Below, in pieces: positions 8,393-18,744 of a stretch of DNA of 34,418 bases; positions within the stretch are counted from its first letter, which is position 1; the number at the start of each line of letters is the position of its first letter. The DNA is from an uncultured Alphaproteobacteria bacterium (lineage in GTDB: Bacteria > Pseudomonadota > Alphaproteobacteria > Caulobacterales > Hyphomonadaceae): positions 1 to 34,418 of the forward strand of contig CAIMMO010000250.1 of the NCBI GenBank assembly GCA_903842595.1, given 5' to 3'. The notes under the pieces were generated by a model, which saw only the letters and a program-made list of their open reading frames with translations, was not told where the DNA came from and searched no databases. Both the position numbers and the translations under genes were made by a program.

Positions 8393-9837
8393 GATCCCGT
8401 CTCATCGAGCTCTTCGCCTTCACGGACCTTGAGGTCGTACTCGCGGACCTTGCGATAGAGCGTCGAGCGGCCGATGCCGAGACGGCGGGCGACTTCCGAC
8501 ATGTGACCGGAATAGTGATCGATCGCGAACTGGATAAGATCGCGCTCAATGGCTTCAAGCGTGCGCAGCTCGCCCGTGCCGTCTGTGATGTGTACCGGCT
8601 GGTCGCCCTGATCGTTCGCGGCCTTGTGCAGCGGGGCGACCACGATCGGGCCGGACGCTACCATGCCCGAGATCTGCGGAAAGTCTTCCGGCTTCAGCAC
8701 GCCGCCGTCGGAAAGGACGACTGCGCGGAAGATGGCGTTCTCAAGCTGGCGGACGTTGCCGGGCCAGTTATAGGCGGCGAGCATCGCCAGCGCATCGGGC
8801 GAGACGCCTAGGATGGACTTGCCTTCGTCCACATTGAAGCGGCCCACAAAGTGATCGACCAGGGCCGGCAGGTCCTCGCGGCGCTCCTTGAGCGAGGGAA
8901 TCTCGATGGGGAAGACGTTGAGGCGATAATAGAGATCTTCGCGGAAGCGGCCTTCCTTGACCTGGGTCGCGAGATCGCGGTTGGTCGCGGAGATGATCCG
9001 GACGTCGACCTTTGTGGGACGACGCGAGCCGACTGCATCGACTTCGCTTTCCTGCAAGACACGCAACAGCTTCACTTGCATGTCGAGCGGCAGCTCACCA
9101 ACTTCGTCGAGGAACAGCGTGCCGCCATCGGCTTCGACGAACTTGCCGAGCTTCTTGTCCGTGGCGCCGGTGAACGAGCCCTTTTCATGGCCGAAGAGGA
9201 TCGACTCGACCAGGTTTTCCGGGATCGCGCCGCAGTTGACCGAGATGAACGGCTTGCCGGCGCGCTCGGAAGCGCCCTGGATGCAGCGTGCAATGACTTC
9301 CTTGCCGACGCCGGACTCACCGAGAATGAGGATCGGGATGGACGAGGCGGCGGCGCGCTGGCCAAGACGCACAACCTGGCGCATCAGAGGCGCGCCGGCG
9401 ATCATGTCGTCAAAGCCCATGCGCCCTTCGGTCTTCTTGGTGAGGCGTTTGACTTCACCACGCAGGTCCGACAGCTTGAGCGCGTTGCGGATCGAGATGG
9501 CGATACGCTCGGGGCTGGCGGGCTTGACGAAGAAGTCCACCGCCCCGGCGCGCATCGCCTGAACCACGGTGTCGATGCCGCCAGTGGCGGTGATCACGAT
9601 GACGGGAAGGTCGGGACGGCGTTCGATCAGGCGCTCGAGCGTGTCCATGCCGGATAGGCCGGGCATGACAAGGTCGAGGAGCACAACATCGACGCCCTGA
9701 CGGGGGTCCGACGCTTCCTCGAGTGCACGTTCGCCATTCTCGACGACGCGGGCGCGGAAGCCCTGCCGCTCGGCCGCAGCCTGCATCAAACGACGCTGGG
9801 TAGGATCGTCATCGACGACCAGAACCGTCTTCGCCAT
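8389..9837 (-). CDS. NtrC-type sigma-54-dependent response regulator
   Basis: The product is 482 residues with three domains in order. The receiver (~4-120) has phospho-acceptor Asp55 in LLDLVMPG and Lys105. The AAA+ domain (~140-380) has Walker A GESGVGKE at 173-180, the sigma-54 contact loop GSFTGA at 220-225 (serine for the usual alanine) and Walker B LFLDE (Asp244/Glu245). A C-terminal Fis-type helix-turn-helix has GHMSEVARRLGIGRSTLYR. It would activate sigma-54 promoters when phosphorylated. ATG 9837 begins MAKTVLVVDDD right at the receiver; the frame extends upstream to 9894 but this adds no domain. No cognate kinase is adjacent; the hybrid kinase at 17.1-18.7 kb has its own receiver. 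The 256-base gap upstream holds no gene. Confidence 0.92.
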   Translation of the reverse strand: MAKTVLVVDDDPTQRRLMQAAAERQGFRARVVENGERALEEASDPRQGVDVVLLDLVMPGLSGMDTLERLIERRPDLPVIVITATGGIDTVVQAMRAGAVDFFVKPASPERIAISIRNALKLSDLRGEVKRLTKKTEGRMGFDDMIAGAPLMRQVVRLGQRAAASSIPILILGESGVGKEVIARCIQGASERAGKPFISVNCGAIPENLVESILFGHEKGSFTGATDKKLGKFVEADGGTLFLDEVGELPLDMQVKLLRVLQESEVDAVGSRRPTKVDVRIISATNRDLATQVKEGRFREDLYYRLNVFPIEIPSLKERREDLPALVDHFVGRFNVDEGKSILGVSPDALAMLAAYNWPGNVRQLENAIFRAVVLSDGGVLKPEDFPQISGMVASGPIVVAPLHKAANDQGDQPVHITDGTGELRTLEAIERDLIQFAIDHYSGHMSEVARRLGIGRSTLYRKVREYDLKVREGEELDETGS

Positions 9838-10093
9838 AGCCACACCATCATCCGTAGACGGAAGACTCTGAACGGCCTTCCTGTTACGGCCCAATCTGGC
9901 ACGCGCGGTTGAAAATCGGTTTAAACGGGTCGGAGCAATTTCATCTAACCCGCCGTTTCCAGCGCTTTTTGCGTCAAATCGGGGCGAAAATCGCGCCGCG
10001 GCAAGTGTTGGCTGACGCGTGTTAGCTATCCTGCGAAGCGGCGCGCGCCCTGCTTGTCAGATGTAGATAAGCTGATGGACGGAGGGGCGCCAC

Positions 10094-10561
10094 GTGGCAT
10101 GGCGGCGCGCGGCAGGCGCATCGATCATGTTTGGCAGCGCAGGCGTCCTCGCCAGCGCGGCGGCGATGGTAACGTTTGCTGCAGCCAGTGACGTGCAGGC
10201 CGGAAGCGAAGCGTTCACCACGCTGGCGCGGGTGCGTGATGGATGGATCTGGCCGGCGTCAGGTGTCGCCGCGATGCTGGCGGGGCGGCTGGTCTACGGC
10301 CACTGGCGCGCGGCAGCCCCGATCGCGCATGTCACCGGCTCGGTGGCGCGCACTGTCGGGCTTCTGGTGGCGTTCGGTCTTGGTGCGATGCTGGCCTTCC
10401 TGCTTGCGTCGGGCTTCGAGCGGGAGGATGCACCGGCCGCAGCGGCGCTGGCAGTCGGGATGATCGCGGGGCTGTTGCTGGCGCATGTTGGCGTCGGCTT
10501 GCGGAATACGCAGCAGAACTATCCGCGCAGCTACCCGGTGTCGTCTGAGGCGCCGGAATGA
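10094..10561 (+). CDS. Hypothetical four-helix membrane protein
   Basis: The product is 155 residues. The GTG start at 10094 is supported by GGAGGGG at 10081-10087. Hydrophobic segments lie near residues 10-31, 51-68, 87-107 and 115-135, followed by a polar Asn/Pro/Ser tail. I do not recognise a family, and no charged or catalytic motif stands out. It is divergent from the response regulator across a 256-base gap. Its last 31 bases overlap the end of the RNA methyltransferase gene on the other strand. Confidence 0.65.
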   Translation: MAWRRAAGASIMFGSAGVLASAAAMVTFAAASDVQAGSEAFTTLARVRDGWIWPASGVAAMLAGRLVYGHWRAAAPIAHVTGSVARTVGLLVAFGLGAMLAFLLASGFEREDAPAAAALAVGMIAGLLLAHVGVGLRNTQQNYPRSYPVSSEAPE

Positions 10562-11028
10562 ACCGGGCGGCGGGGCCAACCGCCCATGGAGAGCAAGCGG
10601 TCATACATAACCAGCGCGCCGGCAAGGCCGACATTGATGCAGAAGCGCGTGGGGATTTTCACGATGTGTGCGCAGCGCGCCTGCATTTCCGGCGATAGGT
10701 CCCTCGCCTCTCCGCCGAGCACATAGGCGGCGCGGATCGGGTGGCGGAAGGCCGGCAGGTCGACGGCGGCGTCCGTCATTTCAATGCCGACCAGCACGCA
10801 GCCTTTCGGCAGCTGCATCTCCTCGAGCGAATTCCATAGATACCATGGCACGTGCAGGTCCGATTTGGACGTGTCGGCATTGTGCATCACGCGGATCTTT
10901 GGCGCAGCTGCAACGGTGAAGGTGAAGGCGGCGCCAAAAGCATGCGCCGTGCGCTGCAGCGCGCCGAGGTTCATCGGCTTGGAGAGGGATTCGACGCCGA
11001 CCCCGAAATATCCGCGCATCTGTTTCAT
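10531..11028 (-). CDS. SpoU/TrmL-type RNA 2'-O-methyltransferase
   Basis: The product is 165 residues, the size of TrmL-like SPOUT enzymes with no extra RNA-binding domain. The three SpoU motifs are present. Motif 1 is KPMNLGALQRTAHAFGA with the conserved Asn and Arg, motif 2 is AYVLGGEARDLSP, and motif 3 is IPTRFCINVGLAGALVMYDR. Members bind S-adenosylmethionine in a trefoil knot and methylate ribose 2'-OH of tRNA or rRNA. The exact target (tRNA wobble base or another site) cannot be read from the sequence. The short gene faces the membrane-protein gene and overlaps it by 31 bases at the 3' ends. Confidence 0.85.
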   Translation of the reverse strand: MKQMRGYFGVGVESLSKPMNLGALQRTAHAFGAAFTFTVAAAPKIRVMHNADTSKSDLHVPWYLWNSLEEMQLPKGCVLVGIEMTDAAVDLPAFRHPIRAAYVLGGEARDLSPEMQARCAHIVKIPTRFCINVGLAGALVMYDRLLSMGGWPRRPVHSGASDDTG

Positions 11029-11046
11029 GGGCGGCGTTTACTGCGC

Positions 11047-11225
11047 TCAGAGCAGGTGGTCGATAGTGATCTCGCCGAGTTTCTGGATCTCGTCGACACA
11101 ATGCGCGTTCACAGCCAGATCCTCTTCGATCGCCCGACCGTACCAGTATTTGGCTTCGTCACGCCTGCCCTCATCGAACAGTTTGCGGCACCTTGTTCCA
11201 GGTGATTGAAGTCGTAAGGGATCAC
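11047..11225 (-). pseudogene. Small gene with apparent frameshift
   Basis: In the stretch between the hydrolase and the RNA methyltransferase one minus-strand frame reads CRKLFDEGRRDEAKYWYG, then RAIEEDLAVNAHCVDE and IQKLGEITIDHLL, ending at TGA 11047-11049. It has strong coding character but no start codon of its own; ATG, GTG and TTG are absent back into the hydrolase gene. A second frame begins with GTG 11223-11225 and reads VIPYDFNHLEQ; removing one G near 11190 (the GGTGCC run) would join the two into a protein of about 57 residues. It lies 12 bases after the hydrolase stop, so cotranscription is likely. I do not recognise the family. A sequencing error is as possible as a true mutation. 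Confidence 0.5.
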
Positions 11226-11237
11226 TGTCGTCGCCTG

Positions 11238-12314
11238 TTACTGCTTGAGCCCCTTCAAAAACTCCAACACGAATGCATTCGTCTCCGCCGGCTTCTCCTG
11301 CTGGATCCAGTGGCCCGCCCCCGGCACAAGCGTTACGGCGCGGAGATCTTCAGCGGCGCGGGTCATCTGCGCGCGGAGCGCGGGCTCCTTGGCGCCACGG
11401 ATGACGATATCGTCCACGCCGGCGAGGAAGGCGACGGGGACCTTGATCTTTGCGCCGTCAAGCTGGGGTGTGGTTTCCCAGTTGCGGTCCATGTTGCGAT
11501 AGTAGTTCACGCCGCCGCGGAAACCGGCCTCGGCGAATTCGCCGACGAGATAGTCGAGGTCCTGCTGCTTCAGCCAGTCGGGCAGCGCGCGCGGCTTGCC
11601 GAGGCGCGGGATCCATCCACCGGCGGAGCGTTTGGGATCGATGACCGTCGGCGGATCGCGCGGCGTGTCATTGGACGCATAGAGGCGGGAGAGAAGTCCG
11701 CGCGGATCGCTGTCATATTCGGCTTCGGCGGCGCCGGGTTCCTGATGGTAGAGTATGTAGTAGAAATTCTCGCCGCCTGCATTGGCGGCCTTCATGCCGA
11801 CGGTGGGGGCGGCGGGACCGCGGCCGCCATTGGGCACGCTCATCGCGATCATCGCCGAGACCCGGTCGGAATGCAGCAGCGCGGTGTTCCAGGTGACGAT
11901 CGCGCCCCAGTCATGGCCGATGACGATGGCCTTCTCGGCACCATAGGCGTCGATCAGACCGACGATGTCGGCGGTAGTGTGGTGGATGTCGTAGTCGGTG
12001 ACGGCGGCGGGCTTGTCCGACTTGCCATAGCCGCGCATGTCGGGCGCGATGACCTTGTAACCGGCGGCGGCGATGGCGGGGATCTGATGCCGCCAGGAAT
12101 ACCAGCTCTCCGGCCAGCCATGCACGAGCACGACCAGCGGCCCCTCGCCCATCTCCGCGACGCGCAGCTTGATGCCGTTTGTCTCGACCATGCGGAACGA
12201 GACGCCTGGCAACGGGGAGGGGGTTGTCACCGGGGCGGTGGCGCAGGAGGCGAGAGCAATGCTCACGGCGGCGAGTATGCCGGTAGCGATGCGACGGGTG
12301 ATGGCGAAATGCAT
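11238..12314 (-). CDS. Epoxide-hydrolase-like alpha/beta hydrolase lipoprotein
   Basis: The product is 358 residues. It starts at ATG 12312-12314 with GGAGAG upstream; the lipobox LASC gives Cys24, so the enzyme should be exported and lipidated. The fold motifs are HGWPES (65-70, oxyanion region), nucleophile Asp135 in GHDWGA, acid Asp301 or Asp302 in GVDD, and catalytic His335 in GAGHW. An Asp nucleophile plus the HGWP motif and cap tyrosines (YYILYH, YYRNM) fits soluble epoxide hydrolases or haloalkane dehalogenases. In a dehalogenase the Trp after the nucleophile is also present, so substrate is open; epoxide hydrolase is favoured by overall similarity. It is divergent from the GNAT gene with a 119-base shared upstream region. 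Confidence 0.85.
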   Translation of the reverse strand: MHFAITRRIATGILAAVSIALASCATAPVTTPSPLPGVSFRMVETNGIKLRVAEMGEGPLVVLVHGWPESWYSWRHQIPAIAAAGYKVIAPDMRGYGKSDKPAAVTDYDIHHTTADIVGLIDAYGAEKAIVIGHDWGAIVTWNTALLHSDRVSAMIAMSVPNGGRGPAAPTVGMKAANAGGENFYYILYHQEPGAAEAEYDSDPRGLLSRLYASNDTPRDPPTVIDPKRSAGGWIPRLGKPRALPDWLKQQDLDYLVGEFAEAGFRGGVNYYRNMDRNWETTPQLDGAKIKVPVAFLAGVDDIVIRGAKEPALRAQMTRAAEDLRAVTLVPGAGHWIQQEKPAETNAFVLEFLKGLKQ

Positions 12315-12433
12315 GAATGGCTCTCTCCTGCACGGCCTCTGTCGGGACACGTCGCGAGCCAAGGTTTCAGAGGAGGCAGCATCGCGCAAGCGCGTTGCTG
12401 GCTAGATCAGAGGATTCGAACTAGGATCGCGAC

Positions 12434-13000
12434 ATGACAATTTCGTTCGAAGCCGCAAATTCGAGGCTCCATCCTTCGGCGCTGACTGAACTTAACACCC
12501 AGTATCTTGAATGGCTGGACCTGAACATCCGTCGAGATTTCGGGTTTACCCTGCCAGCATTGCTCGGGCAGTCGATTGCGGACTACGTGGCTGGTTCGCT
12601 CGAAAAGCTCTGCGCAGCGCAACCGCCTGAGGGCGTGTTCTATCTCGTACGTCACAGCGGACAGCTGGCGGGCATGGGAGGCGTGCGTCGGACCCCTGAT
12701 GGCGCATCCGAGATGAAGCGCGTGTTCGTTCGGCCGGACCATCGCGGTGGCGGGCTGGGCGCCAAGATCGTCAAGCGGCTGATCGCGGACGCGGAGGCGT
12801 TCGGCTATTCGACCATGCGTCTGGACTCCGGCCCATTCATGACCTCAGCCCACAGGCTATATGAGGCGGAGGGTTTCAGGGACCGGCCGGCTTATGAGGG
12901 GGCGGAGGTGCCTGCCGAAGTTCACCACAACTGGCGCTTCATGGAGTGCACGCTTGGCCGCCCCCCCGTACGGGATGACAGGGCCGAACGGGTCCGCTAA
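12434..13000 (+). CDS. GNAT-family N-acetyltransferase
   Basis: The product is 188 residues. The acetyl-CoA pyrophosphate-binding loop is VRPDHRGGGLGAK (RGGGLGA at 104-110), preceded by the beta-strand EMKRVFV and followed by the C-terminal RLYEAEGF motif typical of GNAT proteins. The acceptor molecule is unknown. There is only a weak AGGA ribosome site before ATG 12434. It precedes the MDR oxidoreductase by 35 bases on the same strand, so the two may be cotranscribed. Confidence 0.85.
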   Translation: MTISFEAANSRLHPSALTELNTQYLEWLDLNIRRDFGFTLPALLGQSIADYVAGSLEKLCAAQPPEGVFYLVRHSGQLAGMGGVRRTPDGASEMKRVFVRPDHRGGGLGAKIVKRLIADAEAFGYSTMRLDSGPFMTSAHRLYEAEGFRDRPAYEGAEVPAEVHHNWRFMECTLGRPPVRDDRAERVR

Positions 13001-13035
13001 TCCAGCCGGCAGGCACGACTGACGGAGACACGAGC

Positions 13036-14028
13036 ATGCGCGCAATCCTTTCCAAGGCCCCGGGCCTGCCTGACACGCTGGTGCTGGAGGACGTGCCTTC
13101 GCCAACACCGGGCAAGGGCGAGATCGTTGTGTCGGTGAAAGCAGTCGGGGTGAACTTTCCCGACTTCCTGATCATCCAGGACATGTACCAGTACAAGCCG
13201 CAGCGGCCGTTTTCACCCGGCGGCGAGATTTCGGGCGTGGTGAAGGCCGTGGGCGATGGCGTCACGTCGTTCAAGGTCGGTGACAAGGTGTTCGGATCGA
13301 CTGGCGCGGGCGGGATGGCGGAAGAGATTCTCGTGCCGGCCAATCGCATGAACGCGCTGCCGGACTACATGCCGTTCGACGAGGCGGCAGCGCTGCTGAT
13401 GACCTATGGCACCTCGCACTATGCGCTGAAGGATCGCGGCCACATCAAGCCGGGCGAGAAGCTGCTCGTGCTGGGCGCAGCGGGCGGCGTTGGCCTTGCG
13501 GCTGTCGAGTTGGGCGTCGCGATGGGCGCGGAAGTGATCGCTGCGGCATCGAGCCAGGACAAGGTCGACTTCTGCATTTCCAAGGGCGCGCACAAGGGCT
13601 TCGTCTATCCGGAAAACCCGCTTAGCCGGGACCAGCAGAAAGCATTCTCCGACCAGATCAAGGACATCAGCGGCGGCGGCGTCGACGTGATCTATGACGG
13701 CGTCGGTGGCGATTATGCCGAGCCGGCCGTGCGGGCGCTGAACTGGGATGGGCGGCTCCTGGTGATCGGCTTCCCGGCGGGCATTCCGAAGCTGCCGCTT
13801 AACCTGACGCTTTTGAAATCCTGCCAGATCGTCGGCGTGTTCTGGGGCGCGTTCGTCGCGCGTGATCCCAAGGCGCATGCGGACAATCTTGCTGATCTTT
13901 TCAGGCTTTATCGTGAGGGAAAGATCCGCCCCCACGTTTCCAATCGCTATCCGCTAGAACGAGCTGCGGACGCCATAAAGGAGCTGTCGGAACGCCGCGC
14001 AAAGGGCAAAGTCGTCATCACGATCTGA
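13036..14028 (+). CDS. NADPH:quinone oxidoreductase, zinc-free MDR family
   Basis: The product is 330 residues, a normal length. The N-terminal GroES-like half (about 1-120) has VNFPDFLIIQDMYQ and the PGGEISGVV block. The Rossmann half has the nucleotide-binding LVLGAAGGVGLAAV (AAGGVG at 148-153) and later DVIYDGVGGD and the C-terminal GKVVITI. The catalytic-zinc cysteines of alcohol dehydrogenases are absent, which places it with quinone oxidoreductase-type (QOR-like) MDR proteins reducing quinones or enones with NADPH in the cytoplasm. GGAG lies at the expected distance before ATG 13036. Confidence 0.9.
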   Translation: MRAILSKAPGLPDTLVLEDVPSPTPGKGEIVVSVKAVGVNFPDFLIIQDMYQYKPQRPFSPGGEISGVVKAVGDGVTSFKVGDKVFGSTGAGGMAEEILVPANRMNALPDYMPFDEAAALLMTYGTSHYALKDRGHIKPGEKLLVLGAAGGVGLAAVELGVAMGAEVIAAASSQDKVDFCISKGAHKGFVYPENPLSRDQQKAFSDQIKDISGGGVDVIYDGVGGDYAEPAVRALNWDGRLLVIGFPAGIPKLPLNLTLLKSCQIVGVFWGAFVARDPKAHADNLADLFRLYREGKIRPHVSNRYPLERAADAIKELSERRAKGKVVITI

Positions 14029-14084
14029 CTGGAGTGATGCAGGAGGGGCGTGTACGTCCTCCTCCACGCAATTGGGAGAATCCG

Positions 14085-14705
14085 ATGTTCAGCCGTATCG
14101 CCCTCATCTCGGCCATAGGACTGGTGGCTGTCGCCTGTGCGAGCAATCCCGCACCTGCCGGCGGCGGGGCCGTAACGCCGGACGCCGCGCCCTCGGTGAC
14201 CTCGGCCCCGGCTGCCGTAGCTGGCACAGCGACGATTTCCAACATGGCCGCGAGCACGTCGTGGTGGGCGGAGGAGAAACTGATCCCGGAAGACCCCGCG
14301 CTTGCCCTCGTGATGACCGGGGGGCGGGATACGGACAAGAATGCGGGCTTTTTTGCAGAGTGCAACGCCGCGAACGGCGCCATCACGATGCATCTCGGCA
14401 AGCAGGCGGGCCGCACGGGCAACGCGACGTTCAAGGTTCGCGCGGGCGCGGGCACGCGCGACATCGAAGGCAGGTTTTCGACCAAGGCTTCGACGAATGA
14501 GACCTCGTTCACCTTCCCTGTCACATCGGCAGACCTGCTGGCGATGGGCCAGCCTGACATGATCTCGTTCGTGAGCGACCGGGGCGAAGTGGAATGGGCG
14601 CTGGTGAAGAACACGGCGGCGCAGGTGCAGGCCAAATATGTGGGCTCGCTCACCGGGTTTGGAGCGGCGGCGAGCGATTTCCTGAACTACTGCAATCCGA
14701 AATAG
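14085..14705 (+). CDS. Hypothetical lipoprotein
   Basis: The product is 206 residues. ATG 14085 follows a GGGAG sequence, and the lipobox AVAC gives Cys18. A short Pro/Ala/Gly-rich linker follows, then a beta-rich domain with segments GNATFKVRAG and ETSFTFPVTSADL. A Cys near the end (DFLNYCNPK) may pair with the Cys in FAECNAANG. I do not recognise a named family. An in-frame ATG at 14034 would add 17 residues and hide the signal, so it was rejected. It ends before a shared bidirectional terminator. Confidence 0.65.
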   Translation: MFSRIALISAIGLVAVACASNPAPAGGGAVTPDAAPSVTSAPAAVAGTATISNMAASTSWWAEEKLIPEDPALALVMTGGRDTDKNAGFFAECNAANGAITMHLGKQAGRTGNATFKVRAGAGTRDIEGRFSTKASTNETSFTFPVTSADLLAMGQPDMISFVSDRGEVEWALVKNTAAQVQAKYVGSLTGFGAAASDFLNYCNPK

Positions 14706-14742
14706 GCTGATGGCCGAAACAAGCTGCTGGCAACCTCAAATG

Positions 14743-14772
14743 AAAGGGCCCGGAGCGATGCTCCGGGCCTTT
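14743..14772. terminator. Bidirectional intrinsic terminator
   Basis: A stem of nine GC-rich pairs (14748-14756 with 14760-14768) closes a three-base loop, flanked by AAAGG on the left and CCTTT on the right. It lies between two convergent genes, the hypothetical lipoprotein and the PQQ dehydrogenase, so it can serve both. The T-run on the + side is short (TTT). Confidence 0.75.
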
Positions 14773-14795
14773 CTGCTTGTAGACTGGGAGTTGCC

Positions 14796-16976
14796 CTATT
14801 GCGGCGCCTGCGCGGCGTAGGCGGCTGCATCCTCGTTAGCGCGGTTGACGATGTAGGCGCGGATTGCCTCGGCGTCGTCCGCATTCAGCGTGTTGGCGAA
14901 GCTCGCCATGCCGGCGGAAGCGTAGAGACCATCCAGCACGATGTCGGCGAAGCCGTCCTTCGTCGCTGGCGTCTTGGACCAGCGCAGGTCGGAGACGACA
15001 CCACTCGAGACGACCAGCCCGCCATGGCAGACCATGCAGTTGCGATCGTAGAGCACGCGGCCGTGCTCGACCACCGCGGCGCTGCCGAAGTCCTCGGTCG
15101 CAGCGACCTTCTCCATTTCATAAGGCGCGTAGGCCTCGAGCTCGGCCTTGCCGCCGATCTTGTACACCAGCACGCGGCCCAACTCGGGCGAGCCGATATT
15201 CGGGATGGCGTTGCCGCCGCCCGTCAACGGCAGGCCAGTGCCCCAGCCAGCGGTGACGGCAATGTATTGTTCGCCGTCGATTTCGTAGCTGATCGGGCCG
15301 GACATGACCGGGTACTGGCCGTCCACTTCCCATAGCGCCGCTCCGCCCTTTGCAGCGTCATATGCGCGGAACTTTCCGTCGAGGCCGCCCTGGAAGACAA
15401 GGCCGCCGCCAGTGGCGAGAACGCCGCCATTCCAGGGCGTTGCATAGTCGATCGTCCAGCGCGCCTTCTTGGCGACGGGGTCCCAGGCCACGAGCTGGCC
15501 CTTGAGGGCAGCGCGTCCGGCGAGGCGTTCGTTCAGCTTGGGCGCCGGGCCGGGCGCAGCGGCGAACTCGACGCCGGTGTTCCAGAAGCCGGGGCGATAC
15601 GCGAAATCAGCCTGGTCGGCGAAGACCTGCGGGATGGTCTGAGCCGGAATGTAGACGAGGCCAGTATCCGGGGAGAACGCCATCGGGTGCCAGTTGTGGC
15701 TGCCCAGCGGGCCCGGAATGGCCGCGAAGGGTGATTCCAGGTAGCGCGCTTCGGGCGCTTCGACCGGGCGGCCTGTCTTGAGGTCGACGCTGGACGCCCA
15801 GTTGACGTTGTCCTGGAACTTGTCGGCGGAGAGCAGTTCGCCGGTCGCACGATCAAGCACATAGAAGAAGCCGTTCTTCGGCGCCTGCATCGCAACCTTG
15901 CGGACCTTGTCCCCGATCTGAAGGTCGGCGAGGATTATGTGCTGGGTCGCCGTGTAGTCCCACGTCTCGCCGGGCGTGGTCTGGTAGTGCCACACATATT
16001 CGCCAGTGTCGGCCTTGATTGCGAGGATCGACGAGAGGAACAGGTTGTCCTTGCCCTCGGGGTCGCGCAGGCGATGGTTCCAGGGCGAGCCGTTGCCGAT
16101 GCCGACATACAGGATGCCCAGATCAGGATCGTAGGCCATCGCGTCCCACGCCGTGCCGCCGCCGCCGCTGGTGGTCCAGTCGCCCTTGTCGCCCCAGGTG
16201 GCATTGGCCTTTTCGGCGAACACCTTGTCGGAGGCTGCGCCGTCGGGCTGCTTGGTCGGGTTCGGTGTGGTGTAGAAGCGCCACGCGAGTTTGCCGTCGG
16301 CAGCGTCATAGGCGGTGATGTAGCCGCGCACGCCATACTCAGCGCCGCCATTGCCGATGATGACCTTGCCGTCGATCACGCGCGGGGCGCCGGTGATTGT
16401 GTAGGGCTTTGACTGGTCGACCGTGACGACTTCCCAAAGCGGCTTCTTGAGACCGTCCGTCACGCCGTCAGCGCGCGAGGCGTCGAGCGCAATGAGGCGG
16501 CCATCGATCGTGCCGACGAAGACCTTGCCTTCCCATATGGCGACGCCGCGGTTCACGACGTCGCAGCAGGCGGAGACGCCGCGCGCCTTGTCGACTTCCG
16601 GATCGTACTTCCACAGGCGCTCGCCCGTCTTGGCATCGTAGGCGTAGACGATCGACCAGGCCGAGGTCACGTACATCACGCCATCGACCACGATGGGCGT
16701 CGACTCCATGCCCCGGTTCGCGTCGAGATCGGCCGACCAGGCAAGGCCGACTTCCTTTACTGTGTTCGTGTTGATCTGCGAGAGCGGCGAGAAACGCTGT
16801 TCGGAATAGGTGCGGCCGTGGCTGATCCAGATATCGGGCCGCTGGTCGGCTGCGATGATGGCCGCGCCATTGACCTCAGCGGCGGTGATCGGCTGCAAGG
16901 GCGCTGCCGCCTGTTCGCCGCACGCCGCCAGCACAAACAACGCTGCTCCGCCGAGCAATGCTCCAAAGCGCTTCAT
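14796..16976 (-). CDS. PQQ-dependent dehydrogenase with C-terminal cytochrome c (quinohaemoprotein)
   Basis: The product is 726 residues. GGGAGG precedes ATG 16976, and the leader ends in LAAC (Cys19), giving a lipoprotein-type export signal. The N-terminal eight-bladed PQQ propeller carries the vicinal cysteines Cys137-Cys138, GNGSPWNHRLRDPEGKDN and the active-site segment ETWDYTATQH. The C-terminal cytochrome c domain has CMVCHG (Cys647, Cys650, His651) and a likely axial Met690 in GMASF. This is type II quinohaemoprotein alcohol dehydrogenase architecture, oxidising alcohols (or related compounds) in the periplasm and passing electrons to the chain. The residue two after the catalytic Asp is Thr, not Asp, which favours calcium over lanthanide. 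No pqq biosynthesis genes are in the window. Confidence 0.92.
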   Translation of the reverse strand: MKRFGALLGGAALFVLAACGEQAAAPLQPITAAEVNGAAIIAADQRPDIWISHGRTYSEQRFSPLSQINTNTVKEVGLAWSADLDANRGMESTPIVVDGVMYVTSAWSIVYAYDAKTGERLWKYDPEVDKARGVSACCDVVNRGVAIWEGKVFVGTIDGRLIALDASRADGVTDGLKKPLWEVVTVDQSKPYTITGAPRVIDGKVIIGNGGAEYGVRGYITAYDAADGKLAWRFYTTPNPTKQPDGAASDKVFAEKANATWGDKGDWTTSGGGGTAWDAMAYDPDLGILYVGIGNGSPWNHRLRDPEGKDNLFLSSILAIKADTGEYVWHYQTTPGETWDYTATQHIILADLQIGDKVRKVAMQAPKNGFFYVLDRATGELLSADKFQDNVNWASSVDLKTGRPVEAPEARYLESPFAAIPGPLGSHNWHPMAFSPDTGLVYIPAQTIPQVFADQADFAYRPGFWNTGVEFAAAPGPAPKLNERLAGRAALKGQLVAWDPVAKKARWTIDYATPWNGGVLATGGGLVFQGGLDGKFRAYDAAKGGAALWEVDGQYPVMSGPISYEIDGEQYIAVTAGWGTGLPLTGGGNAIPNIGSPELGRVLVYKIGGKAELEAYAPYEMEKVAATEDFGSAAVVEHGRVLYDRNCMVCHGGLVVSSGVVSDLRWSKTPATKDGFADIVLDGLYASAGMASFANTLNADDAEAIRAYIVNRANEDAAAYAAQAPQ

Positions 16977-17130
16977 GAAGACCTCCCTTGCGTCCTGTAA
17001 CCCGGACATATCAGCGTTTCAGCATGGGGACAGGCGTTTGCAAAGCCCGCGCGAGAAGGAGGGCGCCGATAAGCAGCGAGCGGACGATCCGTGCTGCATG
17101 AAACAATTCGGGTTTGGCTGAAACGCGACG

Positions 17131-18657
<1,527 letters not shown>

Positions 18658-18744
18658 GGTCTTCCTCTGGCAGGACCGGAAAACCTTGCCACAGATAGGT
18701 AAAGGTTTCGCGCAGGGACGTTTAACCTCTGGAGAACGGGCTTC

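Noticed and set aside
8851..9657. Long + strand frame opposite the response regulator
   Set aside because: Antisense shadow; the minus strand has full receiver, AAA+ and HTH motifs.
11193..12437. Long + strand frame opposite the hydrolase gene
   Set aside because: It is the antisense shadow of a clear alpha/beta hydrolase; Gly/Asp/Val-rich composition and no domain.
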